From Kribbella caucasensis (lineage in GTDB: Bacteria > Actinomycetota > Actinomycetes > Propionibacteriales > Kribbellaceae), in contig NZ_SNWQ01000009.1 in the NCBI RefSeq assembly GCF_004361855.1, forward strand, positions 254,165 to 318,164: 64,000 nt of DNA. Direction: 5' to 3'. This document shows, in pieces, positions 8,602 through 19,157 of this stretch (its first letter is position 1; each line of letters starts with the position of its first letter). Position numbers and translations under genes: made by a program. The notes under the pieces were generated by a model that was given only the letters and a program-made list of their open reading frames with translations, searched no databases and was not told the DNA's origin.

Positions 8602-11600
8602 TCACTCCTGCTCGTCGTCGGCGGTCCACGCCACGATGTACCGCGCCCCGTTCGGATCCGCGATCCCGGCCGTCCGGACCAGATGCTCGCGGCCGTCGAC
8701 CCGTACGGTGATCCGGTCGGGCGCCGCCGCGATCACCTCGAACTTCTGCGGATTCCCGCGCAGCCCGGTGCCGAGCGTCTTCGCCATGGCCTCCTTCGCC
8801 GCCCAGAACCTGGTGAACCAGACGGCCTCGTTCTCACCCGACGCCCTCGCCGAAAGCAACGCGAGTTCGCCCGGACCGCAGGCGACCGAAAGGGTGCTGG
8901 CGGGCGGCTCGACGATCTCCTCGATGTCGATCCCACAAGGACCGGGCCGCACGATCGCGACCCCCGTCTGGCCCCCCTGCGCGATCGACACCGTCAACTC
9001 GGGCAGCTCCCGACCGTGGACGCCAACCAGATAAGGCTGTCCCGACGGCCGGTTGTGCACCTGGATCTCGGCCGGGTACACCTCCCAGTCCGATCCCGAC
9101 GGCGCCGAGTCCCACAACCAGCGTCGGACGGCGTCCTTCGCAGCGATCCGGCCCAGCAACCGTTGACGTTTCCCGGCCGGCGGGCGTTCGGCGTACTGGT
9201 CCCGCTCTGTCCCGCCGAGCTGGTTCCGCATGATCAGCTCACGCGTCGCCAGGTCCGGCCATTGCTCGTGCACGATGGTCCAGCCGCCGGGTTGCAGGTC
9301 CGACAACAGGTTGCGGCCGGGACGCCGATTCACCGCACGGATCCGCGGGTTGCTGTCGAACCGCCGATCCCGCCAACCGCTGAACTCGGCCCAGACGTGT
9401 CCACCAGCGACCAGTTGCATCTCGGCTTCGAGCGTGGTGTAGCTGATCGACGTGATCTTGACCAGGCACTCCAGTTGCTGCCCGGGCCGGGGATGCGGCC
9501 CGTAGAACCGGATCCGCTCCAGCTGCACCGGGAAGACCGTGGTCCGCTCCGGCAGCTGCGACATGATCCAGTACCCGAGCACCTGGCCGACGTTGTCCAG
9601 CAACGCACCCGGCGCATCAGGAGTTGTCAGTACTGCGCGGACGTGGCGCGCCCCGATCGCAGTCAACTCGGTGACGCCCTGGAACCGCGGCCCGTGGAAC
9701 ATCCACCGCTCGGAGTACAACTCCGCCGCAGTCAACGAGGGCGCTCGTTCCTCCTCGACCTCGAACCGCCAAGCAGCAGGCGCGGTCCGTGGAAAGTCCG
9801 GCGCGACCTCGACGACGGCCCGCGAGTACTCGCCGAGCGACACCGCGATCCGGCCGGGCCCGACCGGCTCCACAGCGATCGGTACGTCGACGCTGGGGAT
9901 CGCCGTGATCCACTTCATCAGCCGGACATCGTGGACCGCGATCGCGCGGGATCCCGGCGCCGCCTGCTCGGCGATTCGCATCAGATGGTCGATCACCGTG
10001 GTCGCGGGCACCACCGGCCAGCGATCGCCGTCGTCGGGCCAACCAGGCCGCTGCAGGAAGAAACAGTGGTCGAGCAGATAAGGCATCGAGTCGACCGAGA
10101 CCCGCAGTACCTCTGGGCGAACCGGGCGGACCGGGCGCGCGGGCCGGGCGACGTGCAGCCGCGGAGCCGACGTCCGGCCGACCGCGATCAGCTCCTTGGC
10201 GACGCCCGCGGTCTCCTTCATCAACGCGGAAAGCTCGGCAGCGATCGGGGAATCGGGCAGGTCCAGGTCAGGCAAGCCCACACCCGGCACGTCCGGCCCA
10301 GACAGCTTGAGCTGCCGACGCTTGCCGTCGTCCAGGCTGATCAATGGGCCGCCAAGTTCCAGCCGCACCGCCCGCTCAGCCGAAGCCGCTGCCGACTGCC
10401 CAGGCTCCAATCCATCCGCCCAGAGCCCGGTCACGACTCGCTGCAGCTGCTCGAGCCCGGTTCGATGAGGCGACTGTGCAGTCACCACCAGATGCTCCTG
10501 CCCGTGCAAGGTGTCGCCGATCAGCGACCCCAGCTGACCGACCCCGAGTTGCACGAACCCGCGGAACCCGTCCGCGTACATCGCCTCGATCATCGGCCGG
10601 AACCGCACCGGCTCCAGTAGATGCCGCACGAACAACTCGCGGACGTCATCCGCTGCCGCCGGATACAGGCCGGCCGTCGTCGCCGACCAGATCGGCACCT
10701 TCTGCGGATGCAGCGTGTACGCCTCCGCGGCGGCGCGGATCGGGTCCAGATAGGGCGCCAGCATCGGCGTGTGGAACCCGGACCGGAACGGCAGCACCTG
10801 GCTGATCACCGCCCGCTCCCGGAACCGCGCGACCAGTTCCTCCACGGCCGCTTCAGACCCACAGATCAACGACTGATTAGGCGCGTTGTCGTGCGACAAC
10901 ACCACCTCATGCTGACCTTCCAGAGCCTCCAGTACGACGGCCGCCGGCGCCCCGATCACCGCGAACGCCAGCCCCGGCACCAGCAACGCATCCGGATCGA
11001 ACCCGGCAAGGAAGGCATCCACTTCGTCGGCGGCATGGATCCCGCCACAGGCCATCGCGGTCCACTCGCCAACGCTGTGCCCGGCCAACGCATCCGGTAC
11101 GACGCCGACCTTCCGCAGTACCGCGTCGAGCAGTCGGCCGAGTTCCAGCACGCTCTTCCCGTGCCGACCGACATCGCCGACCTCTGCGCGCGCCAGCTCC
11201 ATGGGCCAACGCAGCCCGAACTCCCGGGCGAGGTCGTCGGCCCGCGGTTCGAACTCGCCTTCCAACCCAGGAAAGACGAACGCGAGCTTGCCGCCGCCGG
11301 CACCGAGCAACGGCTTGGGCGCGAACCAGATGTCGTTGCGACCGCGCCACGCCCGTCCCTTGGCGACCGCCTTCCGTGCCAGCGCGAGCTTCTTCTCGGT
11401 CGGATCCACGATGCCCAACCGAGTCGGCCCCGGTGCGGATGTTGCCGAGTCCAACCGTGTCGGCCCGGATGCGGCCGCGAGCAAGGATGAGTCGTCCTGA
11501 TCGAGCAACGCGGCCAGCGCGACGGGATCGCTCGCGGCCAATCGCAGTACCCGCTCCGGTTCCCGCACGATCACGCTCGCCGGGGCGGCTCCGTCGAACT

Positions 11601-12990
11601 GCTCCAGCACGACGTGGGCGTTGATCCCGCCGAATCCGAACGCGTTCACGGCGGCCCGGCGGCGTACCGGCGTACCGGCTGGGGCTTCCCAGGCGCGGGC
11701 GGTCGAGACGGTCTCGAAGCGGGTCTTGGCGAGTGCCGGGTTGGGGTCGTCGCAGTGCAGGGTCGGCGGGAGGACGCCGTGATGCACGGAGAGCGCGGCC
11801 TTGATCAGCCCGGCCACACCGGCGGCCGGCATCGTGTGCCCGATCATCGACTTCACCGAGCCGATCACCGCCCGCTGACCGTCCGGCGCGGGGCCGAAGA
11901 CCTCGGCGAGAGTGGTCAGTTCGGCCGCATCGCCGGCAGGGGTAGCGGTTCCGTGAGCCTCGATCAGTCCGATGGAACCGGCTGCCTTCGGATCGAGCCC
12001 GGCTGCCTGCCATGCCTGGCGGACCGCGCGCACCTGACCGCCGGTATCCGGATTCAGCAGGCTCGCGGTCCGGCCGTCGCTGGCGACCCCGGTCCCAGTG
12101 ATGACCGCGTAGATCCGGTCGCCGTCGCGGTCGGCATCGGCCAACCGTTTGAGGACGACGACGCCGGTGCCCTCGCCGATCAGCACGCCATCCGCGTCCC
12201 GGTGGAACGGCCGGATCCGCTCGCTCGGCGACAACGCGCCCAACTGGCTGAACACGCTCCACAGCGTGATGTCGTGACAGTGATGCACCCCACCGGCGAG
12301 CACGACGTCACACCGGCCGCTGCCGAGCTCCCGTACGGCGTGGTCGACGGCGACGAGTGAGGACGCACAGGCCGCGTCGACCGTGTATGCCGGGCCGCGG
12401 AGGTCGAGGCGGTTCGCCAGCCGGGAGGCAGCCAGGTTCGGCACGAGGCCGATCGCGGATTCGGGCGCCTCCGGGCCGAGCTGATCGGAGAACGCCTGCC
12501 GGATCTCGTCGAGCCGGTCGGCACCGAGTTCGGGCATCAGCTCGCCCAGTGTCTTGACCAACTGGCTCGCGGTGCGGACGCGTTGGTCGAGCCGGACCAG
12601 CCCAGGGGTGAGGTAGCCGCCGCGGCCGAGGATCACCCCGATCCGTTGCCGGTCCGTGGGCAGCCGCCTGTCGCCGCCCGCGTCCGCGATCGCCTGGGCC
12701 GCGACGCGGAGTGCGATCAGCTGATCGGGTTCGGTGTCGCGGACCGAGTTCGGCATGATCCCGAACCCGGTCGCGTCCACCTCGGCATCGACGAACCCGC
12801 CGCGCTGGCAATACACCCGGTCGGCCCGACGAGGTCCGTCCGGTTCGTAGTACTGGCTGTCCCAGCGGCCGGCCGGGACATCGGTGATCGCGTCGACGCC
12901 CTCGACCAGGTTCCGCCAGTACGTCGCGAGGTCGGGGGCGCCGGGGAACAGCACCGACATCCCGACGATCGCGACCGGCTCGGCCGTCAT
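8602..12990 (-). CDS. Iterative type I synthase: KS-AT-DH-phosphopantetheinyl transferase
   Basis: A 1462-residue synthase. Domains in order: ketosynthase (about 5-465) with Cys208 in DAACASSL, His346 in EAHGTAT and His385 in IGHTMP; acyltransferase (about 565-860) with Ser639 in GHSVGE and His740 in GFHTPM; double-hotdog dehydratase (about 960-1220) with His975 in LLDHCFF and Asp1132 in LLDNVGQ; 4'-phosphopantetheinyl transferase (about 1285-1462) with GIDIEE and FWAAKEAMAK. All active-site residues are present, so the KS is not a chain-length factor. A C-terminal PPTase is typical of enediyne-type and some PUFA-like synthases. ATG 12990 overlaps the previous stop (ATGA) and has GGAAGG upstream. 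It should cooperate with the NPD-KS-AT and ACP-KR proteins encoded upstream. Confidence 0.9.
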   Translation of the reverse strand: MTAEPVAIVGMSVLFPGAPDLATYWRNLVEGVDAITDVPAGRWDSQYYEPDGPRRADRVYCQRGGFVDAEVDATGFGIMPNSVRDTEPDQLIALRVAAQAIADAGGDRRLPTDRQRIGVILGRGGYLTPGLVRLDQRVRTASQLVKTLGELMPELGADRLDEIRQAFSDQLGPEAPESAIGLVPNLAASRLANRLDLRGPAYTVDAACASSLVAVDHAVRELGSGRCDVVLAGGVHHCHDITLWSVFSQLGALSPSERIRPFHRDADGVLIGEGTGVVVLKRLADADRDGDRIYAVITGTGVASDGRTASLLNPDTGGQVRAVRQAWQAAGLDPKAAGSIGLIEAHGTATPAGDAAELTTLAEVFGPAPDGQRAVIGSVKSMIGHTMPAAGVAGLIKAALSVHHGVLPPTLHCDDPNPALAKTRFETVSTARAWEAPAGTPVRRRAAVNAFGFGGINAHVVLEQFDGAAPASVIVREPERVLRLAASDPVALAALLDQDDSSLLAAASGPTRLDSATSAPGPTRLGIVDPTEKKLALARKAVAKGRAWRGRNDIWFAPKPLLGAGGGKLAFVFPGLEGEFEPRADDLAREFGLRWPMELARAEVGDVGRHGKSVLELGRLLDAVLRKVGVVPDALAGHSVGEWTAMACGGIHAADEVDAFLAGFDPDALLVPGLAFAVIGAPAAVVLEALEGQHEVVLSHDNAPNQSLICGSEAAVEELVARFRERAVISQVLPFRSGFHTPMLAPYLDPIRAAAEAYTLHPQKVPIWSATTAGLYPAAADDVRELFVRHLLEPVRFRPMIEAMYADGFRGFVQLGVGQLGSLIGDTLHGQEHLVVTAQSPHRTGLEQLQRVVTGLWADGLEPGQSAAASAERAVRLELGGPLISLDDGKRRQLKLSGPDVPGVGLPDLDLPDSPIAAELSALMKETAGVAKELIAVGRTSAPRLHVARPARPVRPVRPEVLRVSVDSMPYLLDHCFFLQRPGWPDDGDRWPVVPATTVIDHLMRIAEQAAPGSRAIAVHDVRLMKWITAIPSVDVPIAVEPVGPGRIAVSLGEYSRAVVEVAPDFPRTAPAAWRFEVEEERAPSLTAAELYSERWMFHGPRFQGVTELTAIGARHVRAVLTTPDAPGALLDNVGQVLGYWIMSQLPERTTVFPVQLERIRFYGPHPRPGQQLECLVKITSISYTTLEAEMQLVAGGHVWAEFSGWRDRRFDSNPRIRAVNRRPGRNLLSDLQPGGWTIVHEQWPDLATRELIMRNQLGGTERDQYAERPPAGKRQRLLGRIAAKDAVRRWLWDSAPSGSDWEVYPAEIQVHNRPSGQPYLVGVHGRELPELTVSIAQGGQTGVAIVRPGPCGIDIEEIVEPPASTLSVACGPGELALLSARASGENEAVWFTRFWAAKEAMAKTLGTGLRGNPQKFEVIAAAPDRITVRVDGREHLVRTAGIADPNGARYIVAWTADDEQE

Positions 12991-15098
12991 CGCCACCTTC
13001 CGGATGCGCTGTAGATCACCGAAGTGGCCGACTCGGGTCCCCAGGCCAGCTCACGCAAGAGGGTCAGGGCGCCTTCCTCGGGGTCGATCAGCTCGATCCC
13101 GCGGGCGGCGTACGACCGCATCAGCTCGGGGGTCACCATGCCGTCGTTGGTCCCGGTCGGTGCCCACGGCCCCCAATGGATGGTCAGCCCGCGGCGACCG
13201 TCGACACCGGACCAGCGGTGGCCGAGTTGTTCGAGGGTGTCGTTGGCGCTGGCGTAGTCGATCTGGCCGCGGTTGCCGAGTGCGGCCGCGATACTGCCGA
13301 AGAGTACGGCGAACCGCGGGCCTTCCGGCAGGTCGTTCGTTGCGTCGAGCAACGCTTTCGCGCCGTCGACCTTGGTCCGGTAGACGTGTGCGAAGGACTC
13401 CGGTGACTTCTCGGCGATCAGCTTGTCCTCGATCACGCCGGCCGCGTACACGATCCCGTCCAGCTTGCCGTGGTCGGCGTGGATCTCCTTCACCGCGTGG
13501 TGCACGGCTTCGGTGTCGAGTACGTCGACCGAGTGGTACCGGACCGGGCTGCCCAGCTCGCCGAGCCGCAGGATGGTCGCGCGGACCTCGCGGGCGGACC
13601 GGATCTTGGCGATGGCGCGCTCGATCTCGGCGGGGGCCCGCAGGCCGCTGTCGATCAGGGCGGACCGGAGTTCGGCCTCGGTGGTCGCGGCGGCGACGGC
13701 GGGGGACTCGTCCTCGATCGGGAGCGGGCTGCGGCCGAGGAGCTCGATCCGGCAGCGGGTGGCGGCGGCGAGGGTGCCGGCGATGCGTGCGGTGATGCCC
13801 TTCGCGCCGCCGACGAGGAGGACGACCGAGTCGCGGTCGAGGCCGATCGCGGCGGCTTCAGCGGCGCCGTCCCCGGCCGGTCCCGCACCGGTGCTGCCGA
13901 GGTGGCCGAGGCCGGTTTCCTTGAGTTCGAGACCGCGGCGGGTGCCGGCGGAACGGAGTACGACGGGTTCGCGGTCGACGCTGGAGAGTTCGGCGATCAG
14001 GCCGTCGGCGAGGTCGGCCAGGGTGGTCTCGGGGGTGTGTTCGACGACGCGGGCGATCGTGTCGGGGTACTCGCGGGAGACCGTGCGGAAGAAGCCGCGC
14101 AGACCGTCGCCGGGGCCGTTGGCGAGGAGCCAGCGGGGGTTGGTCTTGAGGATCGCCTGGTAGGTGGGGAAAGCGTCTGGCAGCACGGGTTCTTCAGTGG
14201 AGAGGAAGAACGCGCCGTCGAAGGCCGCGGCCGGCTTGGCGGTTGTCTTGGCGCCGAGCGCCTTGAGCTTCTTGGCCAGCGTGATGGCGAGGTCGCCGTC
14301 GCCAATGAGGAGGAAGGTGCGGCCCTTGAGTTCGCCGCTGGGGACTTCCGCCTCGGCGAGCTCGAACTCCTTGTGCACAAGGCGCTTCGGCGCAACGATC
14401 ACCGGCGCAGGGGCGGCGTCCCCGGCCGGTCGGGCGGGCTGGAGTAGCTGCGCCGCGGGCTCTGCGGCAGGGACCTCGGGCTCTTCGGTCGTCGCATCGG
14501 CCGGGGCTGCTTCGGTGAGGCCGGCGAGGATTAGGGCGGTGATGCCGGCGGCGGTTCGGGCTTGGGCGAGTTCCTCGATGTCGCCGCCGGTGCTGAGCTG
14601 GAGGCGGGTGGCGAGTTCGCCGGCGATTTCCGCCCGCTTGATCGAGTCGACGCTGAGGTCCGCTTCGAGGTCTAGATCCGGTTCGATCATGTCGACCGGG
14701 TAGCCGGTGCGGTCGGCGATCACCGCCAGCACCGCGGCGAGGACCGACGCCTCGCTCAGCTCCTGCGTCGGCGCTTCCGCGCCCACCGTCGCGCCAGTCG
14801 CACCTACCCCACCTGCCGCGCCCTCCGAGCCGGCACCTGCCGCACGCTCTGGACCCGCCGCGGCGGATGCGGCGGGTGCGCTGACCAGGGCCGGTTGCGG
14901 CTCGGCGTAGATGGGCTCTGGATAGGCGGAGGGCGACGGATATGGCGTAGGCGACAGATAGGACCCGGCGGGCGCTGTACCCAGGTAGCCGAGCATGACG
15001 TCGCGTTGGGCGGCGATCAGTTCGCGGCTGGTGCGCAGGAAGTCCGCGATCAGGTGGTCCGCCCCACCATCTCCGTTGTGGTACTGGCCGTTCGACAT
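12987..15098 (-). CDS. Synthase subunit: PUFA-type ACP and ketoreductase
   Basis: From ATG 15098 (TTGGAG 6 nt upstream) this gives 703 residues: an N-terminal docking or linker region, a Pro/Ala linker, one ACP (Ser152 in LSVDSIKRAEI, the motif of PfaA-type carrier domains), then a ketoreductase with GGAKGITA (about 430-437), Ser602 (LFGSIAA) and Tyr615 (QIDYASAND). The same frame continues upstream past ATG 15098 without a stop to the TAG of the KS-AT gene at 15261. The 54 codons between read like the usual post-AT linker (FRGRDA, RPGWTVDG, LVRTADG). So this may be the detached C-terminal half of one NPD-KS-AT-ACP-KR protein; a TTG at 15260 is another possible start. Confidence 0.8.
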   Translation of the reverse strand: MSNGQYHNGDGGADHLIADFLRTSRELIAAQRDVMLGYLGTAPAGSYLSPTPYPSPSAYPEPIYAEPQPALVSAPAASAAAGPERAAGAGSEGAAGGVGATGATVGAEAPTQELSEASVLAAVLAVIADRTGYPVDMIEPDLDLEADLSVDSIKRAEIAGELATRLQLSTGGDIEELAQARTAAGITALILAGLTEAAPADATTEEPEVPAAEPAAQLLQPARPAGDAAPAPVIVAPKRLVHKEFELAEAEVPSGELKGRTFLLIGDGDLAITLAKKLKALGAKTTAKPAAAFDGAFFLSTEEPVLPDAFPTYQAILKTNPRWLLANGPGDGLRGFFRTVSREYPDTIARVVEHTPETTLADLADGLIAELSSVDREPVVLRSAGTRRGLELKETGLGHLGSTGAGPAGDGAAEAAAIGLDRDSVVLLVGGAKGITARIAGTLAAATRCRIELLGRSPLPIEDESPAVAAATTEAELRSALIDSGLRAPAEIERAIAKIRSAREVRATILRLGELGSPVRYHSVDVLDTEAVHHAVKEIHADHGKLDGIVYAAGVIEDKLIAEKSPESFAHVYRTKVDGAKALLDATNDLPEGPRFAVLFGSIAAALGNRGQIDYASANDTLEQLGHRWSGVDGRRGLTIHWGPWAPTGTNDGMVTPELMRSYAARGIELIDPEEGALTLLRELAWGPESATSVIYSASGRWR

Positions 15099-15260
15099 GC
15101 TGGGCTCCAAGGCGGGGAGTGAAACGACATGTGCTGGTTGCAGTGCACCGACCGGTACTGCGCCGTCCGCAGTACGAACGAGTTGCCCGTCAACCGTCCA
15201 ACCAGGCCGGACCGGCCGTACGGCGTGCGCGGCGTCGACCGCATCGCGACCACGGAACAA

Positions 15261-18200
15261 CTAACTGGTCCGTACGTCGACTCCCGCCACCGCGAGCTGG
15301 GCCAGTGCGGCGAGGAATCCGGACAACCCGGTACGGCGCTTCGCCTCCAACGCGACGGTCCGGTGCGGCCGATCGCCGAGGATCGCGTCGACCAACCGGG
15401 TCAGCACCGAACCAGGACCGGCTTCGACGAACACGCGCGCCCCAGCGGCGTACATGGCCTCGATCTCCTCGACGAAGCCGACGGGTGATCCGATCTGCGC
15501 GGTGAGTTCGGCGCGGATCTGCGCGGGGTTGGCCGGGTAGGTGGAGGCGGTGCGGTTCGAGAAGACCGGGAGCTCGGGCGGTAGGACGTCGACGGATTCC
15601 AGCGTCTTGGCGAACGTGTCACCCGCGTCGGCGACGAGCGGGCTGTGGAAGGCGCAGGCGACGGGGATCCGCTTGGCTCCGAGTCCGGTGGTGCGGAGGT
15701 GTTCGACCGCTTGCTGCACGCCGTCCGTCGTACCGGAGATGACGGTTTGCTTGGGGGAGTTGTGGTTCGCGATCACCACGGTCTGGTCGAGCCCGGCGGC
15801 CTTCAGTGCTTCCTGGACTTGCGGTGCATCGGCGGCGACGGCGGCCATCGTCCCGGGGTCGCCGGCATCCGCTGTCGCACCGAGGATCGCTTCCGCCCGC
15901 GCGCTGCTGCACTCGAGGAGCGCTTCGGGCGTCAGTACTCCGGCTGCGGTGAGCGCGACCAGTTCGCCATAACTGTGCCCGGCCACCATCGACGGACGGA
16001 CACCCGCGCGGCTGAGCAACCGGTTCGCGGCCAACCCCACAATCCCAAGCGCAGGCTGGGCCACCCGCGTGTCGGTGATCGCCGCCAGCTGCGCCTCTCG
16101 CCCCCGCTCATCGAACGCCGTCGGCGGATAAAGCGCAGCGGTCGTCGTGGCGTCGCCCACGCGAAGGAAGCGCTGTAGCTCAGGGAACGCGAGGAACAAC
16201 TCAGCAAACATCCCCGGCCGCTGACTACCCTGCCCCGGAAACAGAAACGCAACCTGCCCTGCCGCCTCCTCCTCCGACTCGCGGAGGAAGATCCCGTCGT
16301 CAGCCGCGTGCTCGCCGGCAATTGCCCGGCGCAACGAAGCCGCCAACTCGTCGGCACCCTCGGCGAGAATCGCGATGCGAGTAGGCCCGGCCGACACCCC
16401 AAGGTCATGCCGCCGAGCGGCACTCAAGGCAAAGTCCCGCAACCGCCACGGCACGCCTGCCTCGACCAGAGCGAGCATTTCCTCTGCGTGTTTTGTTGTA
16501 CGGAAGAGGAACAGCTCGGCGGGCCACTCGTCGCGCGCCTGCTCGGGCGGCGGGCTGCCGGCGTACGCGGAGAGGACGGCGTGGAAGTTGGTGCCGCCGA
16601 AGCCGAAGGCGCTGACACCGGCGACTCGCTCGGCCGGCGCGGCTGCCCACGGCCGGGCCGAGGTGTTGAAGGCGAACGGGCTCGTCTCCGCATCCCAAGC
16701 AGGGTTGGGCTTCTTGACATGCAGCGTCGGCGGCTTGATCCCGGTGTGCAGCGCCAATGCGGTCTTGATCAACCCAGCCAGCCCGGCCGCACACTTCGTA
16801 TGCCCGATCTGCGACTTCACCGACCCGACAGCGCAACCACCCGCCTCGGCACCGGCCTCGGTGAACACCTTCGTCAACGTCGCCAGCTCAGTGCGGTCAC
16901 CCACCACGGTCCCAGTGCCATGCGCCTCCACCAGCCCGACCTCGGCAGGCGAGATCCCCGCATTGAGGTAGGCCCGCTCGAGCGCACTCCGCTGCCCCTC
17001 CGGACGCGGCGCGGTCAACCCCAGCGACCGCCCATCGCTTGCACTGCCAACACCCTTGATCACCGCATAGATCCGGTCGCCATCGCGTTCCGCGTCAGCC
17101 AGCCGCTTCAGCGCCACACACGCGACGCCCTCGCCAAGCGCGATCCCGTCCGCGGACTCGTCGAACGTCGCGGACCGCCCGGTCGGCGACAGCGCGTGGA
17201 CCGACGCAAAGAGCAAGTAGTCGTTGATCCCGTTGTGCAGATCAGCACCACCGCAGAGAACGAGATCACTCGTCCCCAGAGTCAGCTCCTTGCACGCCAC
17301 ATCGACCGCGGCCAGCGAGGACGCGCACGCCGCGTCGACGGTGTAGTTCGCCCCGCCGAGGTCGAGCCGGTTGGCGATCCGGCCGGAGATGACGTTGGCC
17401 AGCAGACCGGGGAACGAGTCCTCCGTGAGCTTCGGCAGCTGACTGTCCAGCTCGGCCGGGATCTCCCTGAGGTACGACGGGAGGACGGTACGCAACGTGG
17501 TCGCGTTCGAGAGATCGCTACCCGCTTCCGCACCGAAGACCACCGACGTCCGGGCCCGATCGAACTCCCGCGATCCGTACCCCGCATCCACAAGCGCCCG
17601 GTGTGCCGCTTCGAGGGCGAGCAACTGGACCGGCTCGATACTCGCCAGCGACGCGGGCGGGATGCCGTAGCGCAGTGGGTCGAAGGGGATCTCGGGCAGG
17701 AACCCGCCCCATCGGGACGGAGTACGGTCGCCGTCCCCATCCGGTGCGTAGTAGATGGACGAGTCCCAGCGCTGCGACGGGACCTCGGTGACGGCGTCCA
17801 CACCCGACAGGACGTTCGACCAGAAAGTCGACAGATCAGGTGCCTGCGGGAACATGCAGGACATCCCGACGACGGCGATGTCGAGCGGCTCGGGTACGGC
17901 GGCCGGCGCCGCTTTGACGTTCAACCCGAGCTCGTCCCTCAGCTGATCGGTGCGCTCGGCAACGAAGTCGGCGGCGCCGGTGGTGACGGATGCGTGCAGT
18001 TCGGCGATTGTGGTCACCGCGTCTCGCAGTACGGCGACCTCACCGGCCATGAACATGCCTTCGGCGAGCTGACGGGTCCTGTCGACCTGGCGGAGCTCGT
18101 CACCGATGCGCTCGATTCCCTTGCTGGCAAGGCGAAGTCGACCCACGTTCAGCTGTTCGAGTTGCTCCCACGCTTCGCGACTCGGCACGTCGCGGTCCTG

Positions 18201-19157
18201 AAGATCACGTTTGATCGTGGCGTATTCGTCGGTGAACGGGCTGGCCACACACCGCGTCGCGTGCCCGGGGGCCGTCTCAAGCAGATCGGTCCGCTCGGCG
18301 GCGATCACCTGCTGCTGGAACAACGGCAAGACCGCGCCCGCCTCGACGGCCTCGGAGGTGAAGAGGTATGCCGTCCCCATCAGTACGCCGACCGCTGCAC
18401 CGGCCTCGGTCAGGGGAGCGGCCATCGTCGCGACCATGGCGGCCGAGCGCTCGTCGTGGATCCCGCCGGCGAACAGCACCTGCAGCTCGGGCGACTTCTT
18501 GCTGGCAGCAACGAAATCGGCGATCACCCCGAGCTGCGCCTCCCACAAGGGGAAACTCTGCCGCGGCCCGACATGTCCACCGCACTCCGCGCCCTCGAAG
18601 ACGAACTTGCCCGCCCCGGCCTCGAGGAACTGCTTCAGCAGCCCGGGCGACGGCACGTGCAGGAACGTCGAGATCCCCACCTCCTCCAACGCCGCCGCCT
18701 GCGCCGGACGTCCACCGGCGATGATCGCGTGCGACGGCCTGATCTCCCGGATCACTTCGAGTTGCGCTGCCTTGACCTCCTCGGCCGCGAACCCGAGCAC
18801 CCCGACGCCCCACGGCTTGTCGCCCAGCGCATCCCTGGTCTCCTCCAGCACAGCGCGCGTCTGCGCGGCCCCGGACAGCGCGAGCGCGATGAACGGCAGC
18901 CCGCCTTCCTGAGCCACCGCGGCAGCGAACCCGGCCTGATCGCTGACCCGAGTCATCGGCCCCTGCACCACCGGCAACGCCCCGAGGGCAGCCGGACCAT
19001 CCAGCGCATTCAGTACCGCCTCCCGTACGCCGCGCACGGCCGCCCCGACCGTGCCGTACTCCGCCTGGAACCGCGCGGCCAGGAACACGTCCTGCCCGAT
19101 CGGCTCCTCTGGTCCGCCCTTACCCCGGCGAACCAATGACCGCCGCCCGTCACTCAC
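15261..19157 (-). CDS. Synthase subunit: NPD flavin barrel-KS-AT
   Basis: A 1298-residue protein. Residues about 50-340 form a nitronate-monooxygenase/PfaD-like FMN barrel (VVQGPMTRVSD, AECGGHVGP, FAGGIHD, GVLMGTAYLFT), likely acting as enoyl reductase. The ketosynthase (about 425-870) has Cys611, His746 and His786; the acyltransferase (about 965-1295) has Ser1062 in GHSYGE and His1171 in AFHSP. GTG 19157 has GGAG 6 nt upstream and overlaps the preceding stop as GTGA. A TTG at 19178 in the same frame would add DGSETAV, which matches the linker expected between tandem NPD barrels. The frame closes with TAG at 15261-15263, directly after the AT. Confidence 0.85.
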   Translation of the reverse strand: MSDGRRSLVRRGKGGPEEPIGQDVFLAARFQAEYGTVGAAVRGVREAVLNALDGPAALGALPVVQGPMTRVSDQAGFAAAVAQEGGLPFIALALSGAAQTRAVLEETRDALGDKPWGVGVLGFAAEEVKAAQLEVIREIRPSHAIIAGGRPAQAAALEEVGISTFLHVPSPGLLKQFLEAGAGKFVFEGAECGGHVGPRQSFPLWEAQLGVIADFVAASKKSPELQVLFAGGIHDERSAAMVATMAAPLTEAGAAVGVLMGTAYLFTSEAVEAGAVLPLFQQQVIAAERTDLLETAPGHATRCVASPFTDEYATIKRDLQDRDVPSREAWEQLEQLNVGRLRLASKGIERIGDELRQVDRTRQLAEGMFMAGEVAVLRDAVTTIAELHASVTTGAADFVAERTDQLRDELGLNVKAAPAAVPEPLDIAVVGMSCMFPQAPDLSTFWSNVLSGVDAVTEVPSQRWDSSIYYAPDGDGDRTPSRWGGFLPEIPFDPLRYGIPPASLASIEPVQLLALEAAHRALVDAGYGSREFDRARTSVVFGAEAGSDLSNATTLRTVLPSYLREIPAELDSQLPKLTEDSFPGLLANVISGRIANRLDLGGANYTVDAACASSLAAVDVACKELTLGTSDLVLCGGADLHNGINDYLLFASVHALSPTGRSATFDESADGIALGEGVACVALKRLADAERDGDRIYAVIKGVGSASDGRSLGLTAPRPEGQRSALERAYLNAGISPAEVGLVEAHGTGTVVGDRTELATLTKVFTEAGAEAGGCAVGSVKSQIGHTKCAAGLAGLIKTALALHTGIKPPTLHVKKPNPAWDAETSPFAFNTSARPWAAAPAERVAGVSAFGFGGTNFHAVLSAYAGSPPPEQARDEWPAELFLFRTTKHAEEMLALVEAGVPWRLRDFALSAARRHDLGVSAGPTRIAILAEGADELAASLRRAIAGEHAADDGIFLRESEEEAAGQVAFLFPGQGSQRPGMFAELFLAFPELQRFLRVGDATTTAALYPPTAFDERGREAQLAAITDTRVAQPALGIVGLAANRLLSRAGVRPSMVAGHSYGELVALTAAGVLTPEALLECSSARAEAILGATADAGDPGTMAAVAADAPQVQEALKAAGLDQTVVIANHNSPKQTVISGTTDGVQQAVEHLRTTGLGAKRIPVACAFHSPLVADAGDTFAKTLESVDVLPPELPVFSNRTASTYPANPAQIRAELTAQIGSPVGFVEEIEAMYAAGARVFVEAGPGSVLTRLVDAILGDRPHRTVALEAKRRTGLSGFLAALAQLAVAGVDVRTS

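Noticed and set aside
8602..12990. Second KS as a chain-length factor (PfaC-like)
   Set aside because: The active-site Cys208 and both His residues are present, so it is a catalytic KS.
16308..19139. 943-codon plus-strand open frame opposite the NPD-KS-AT gene
   Set aside because: High-GC antisense frame without conserved motifs; the minus strand carries all catalytic residues.
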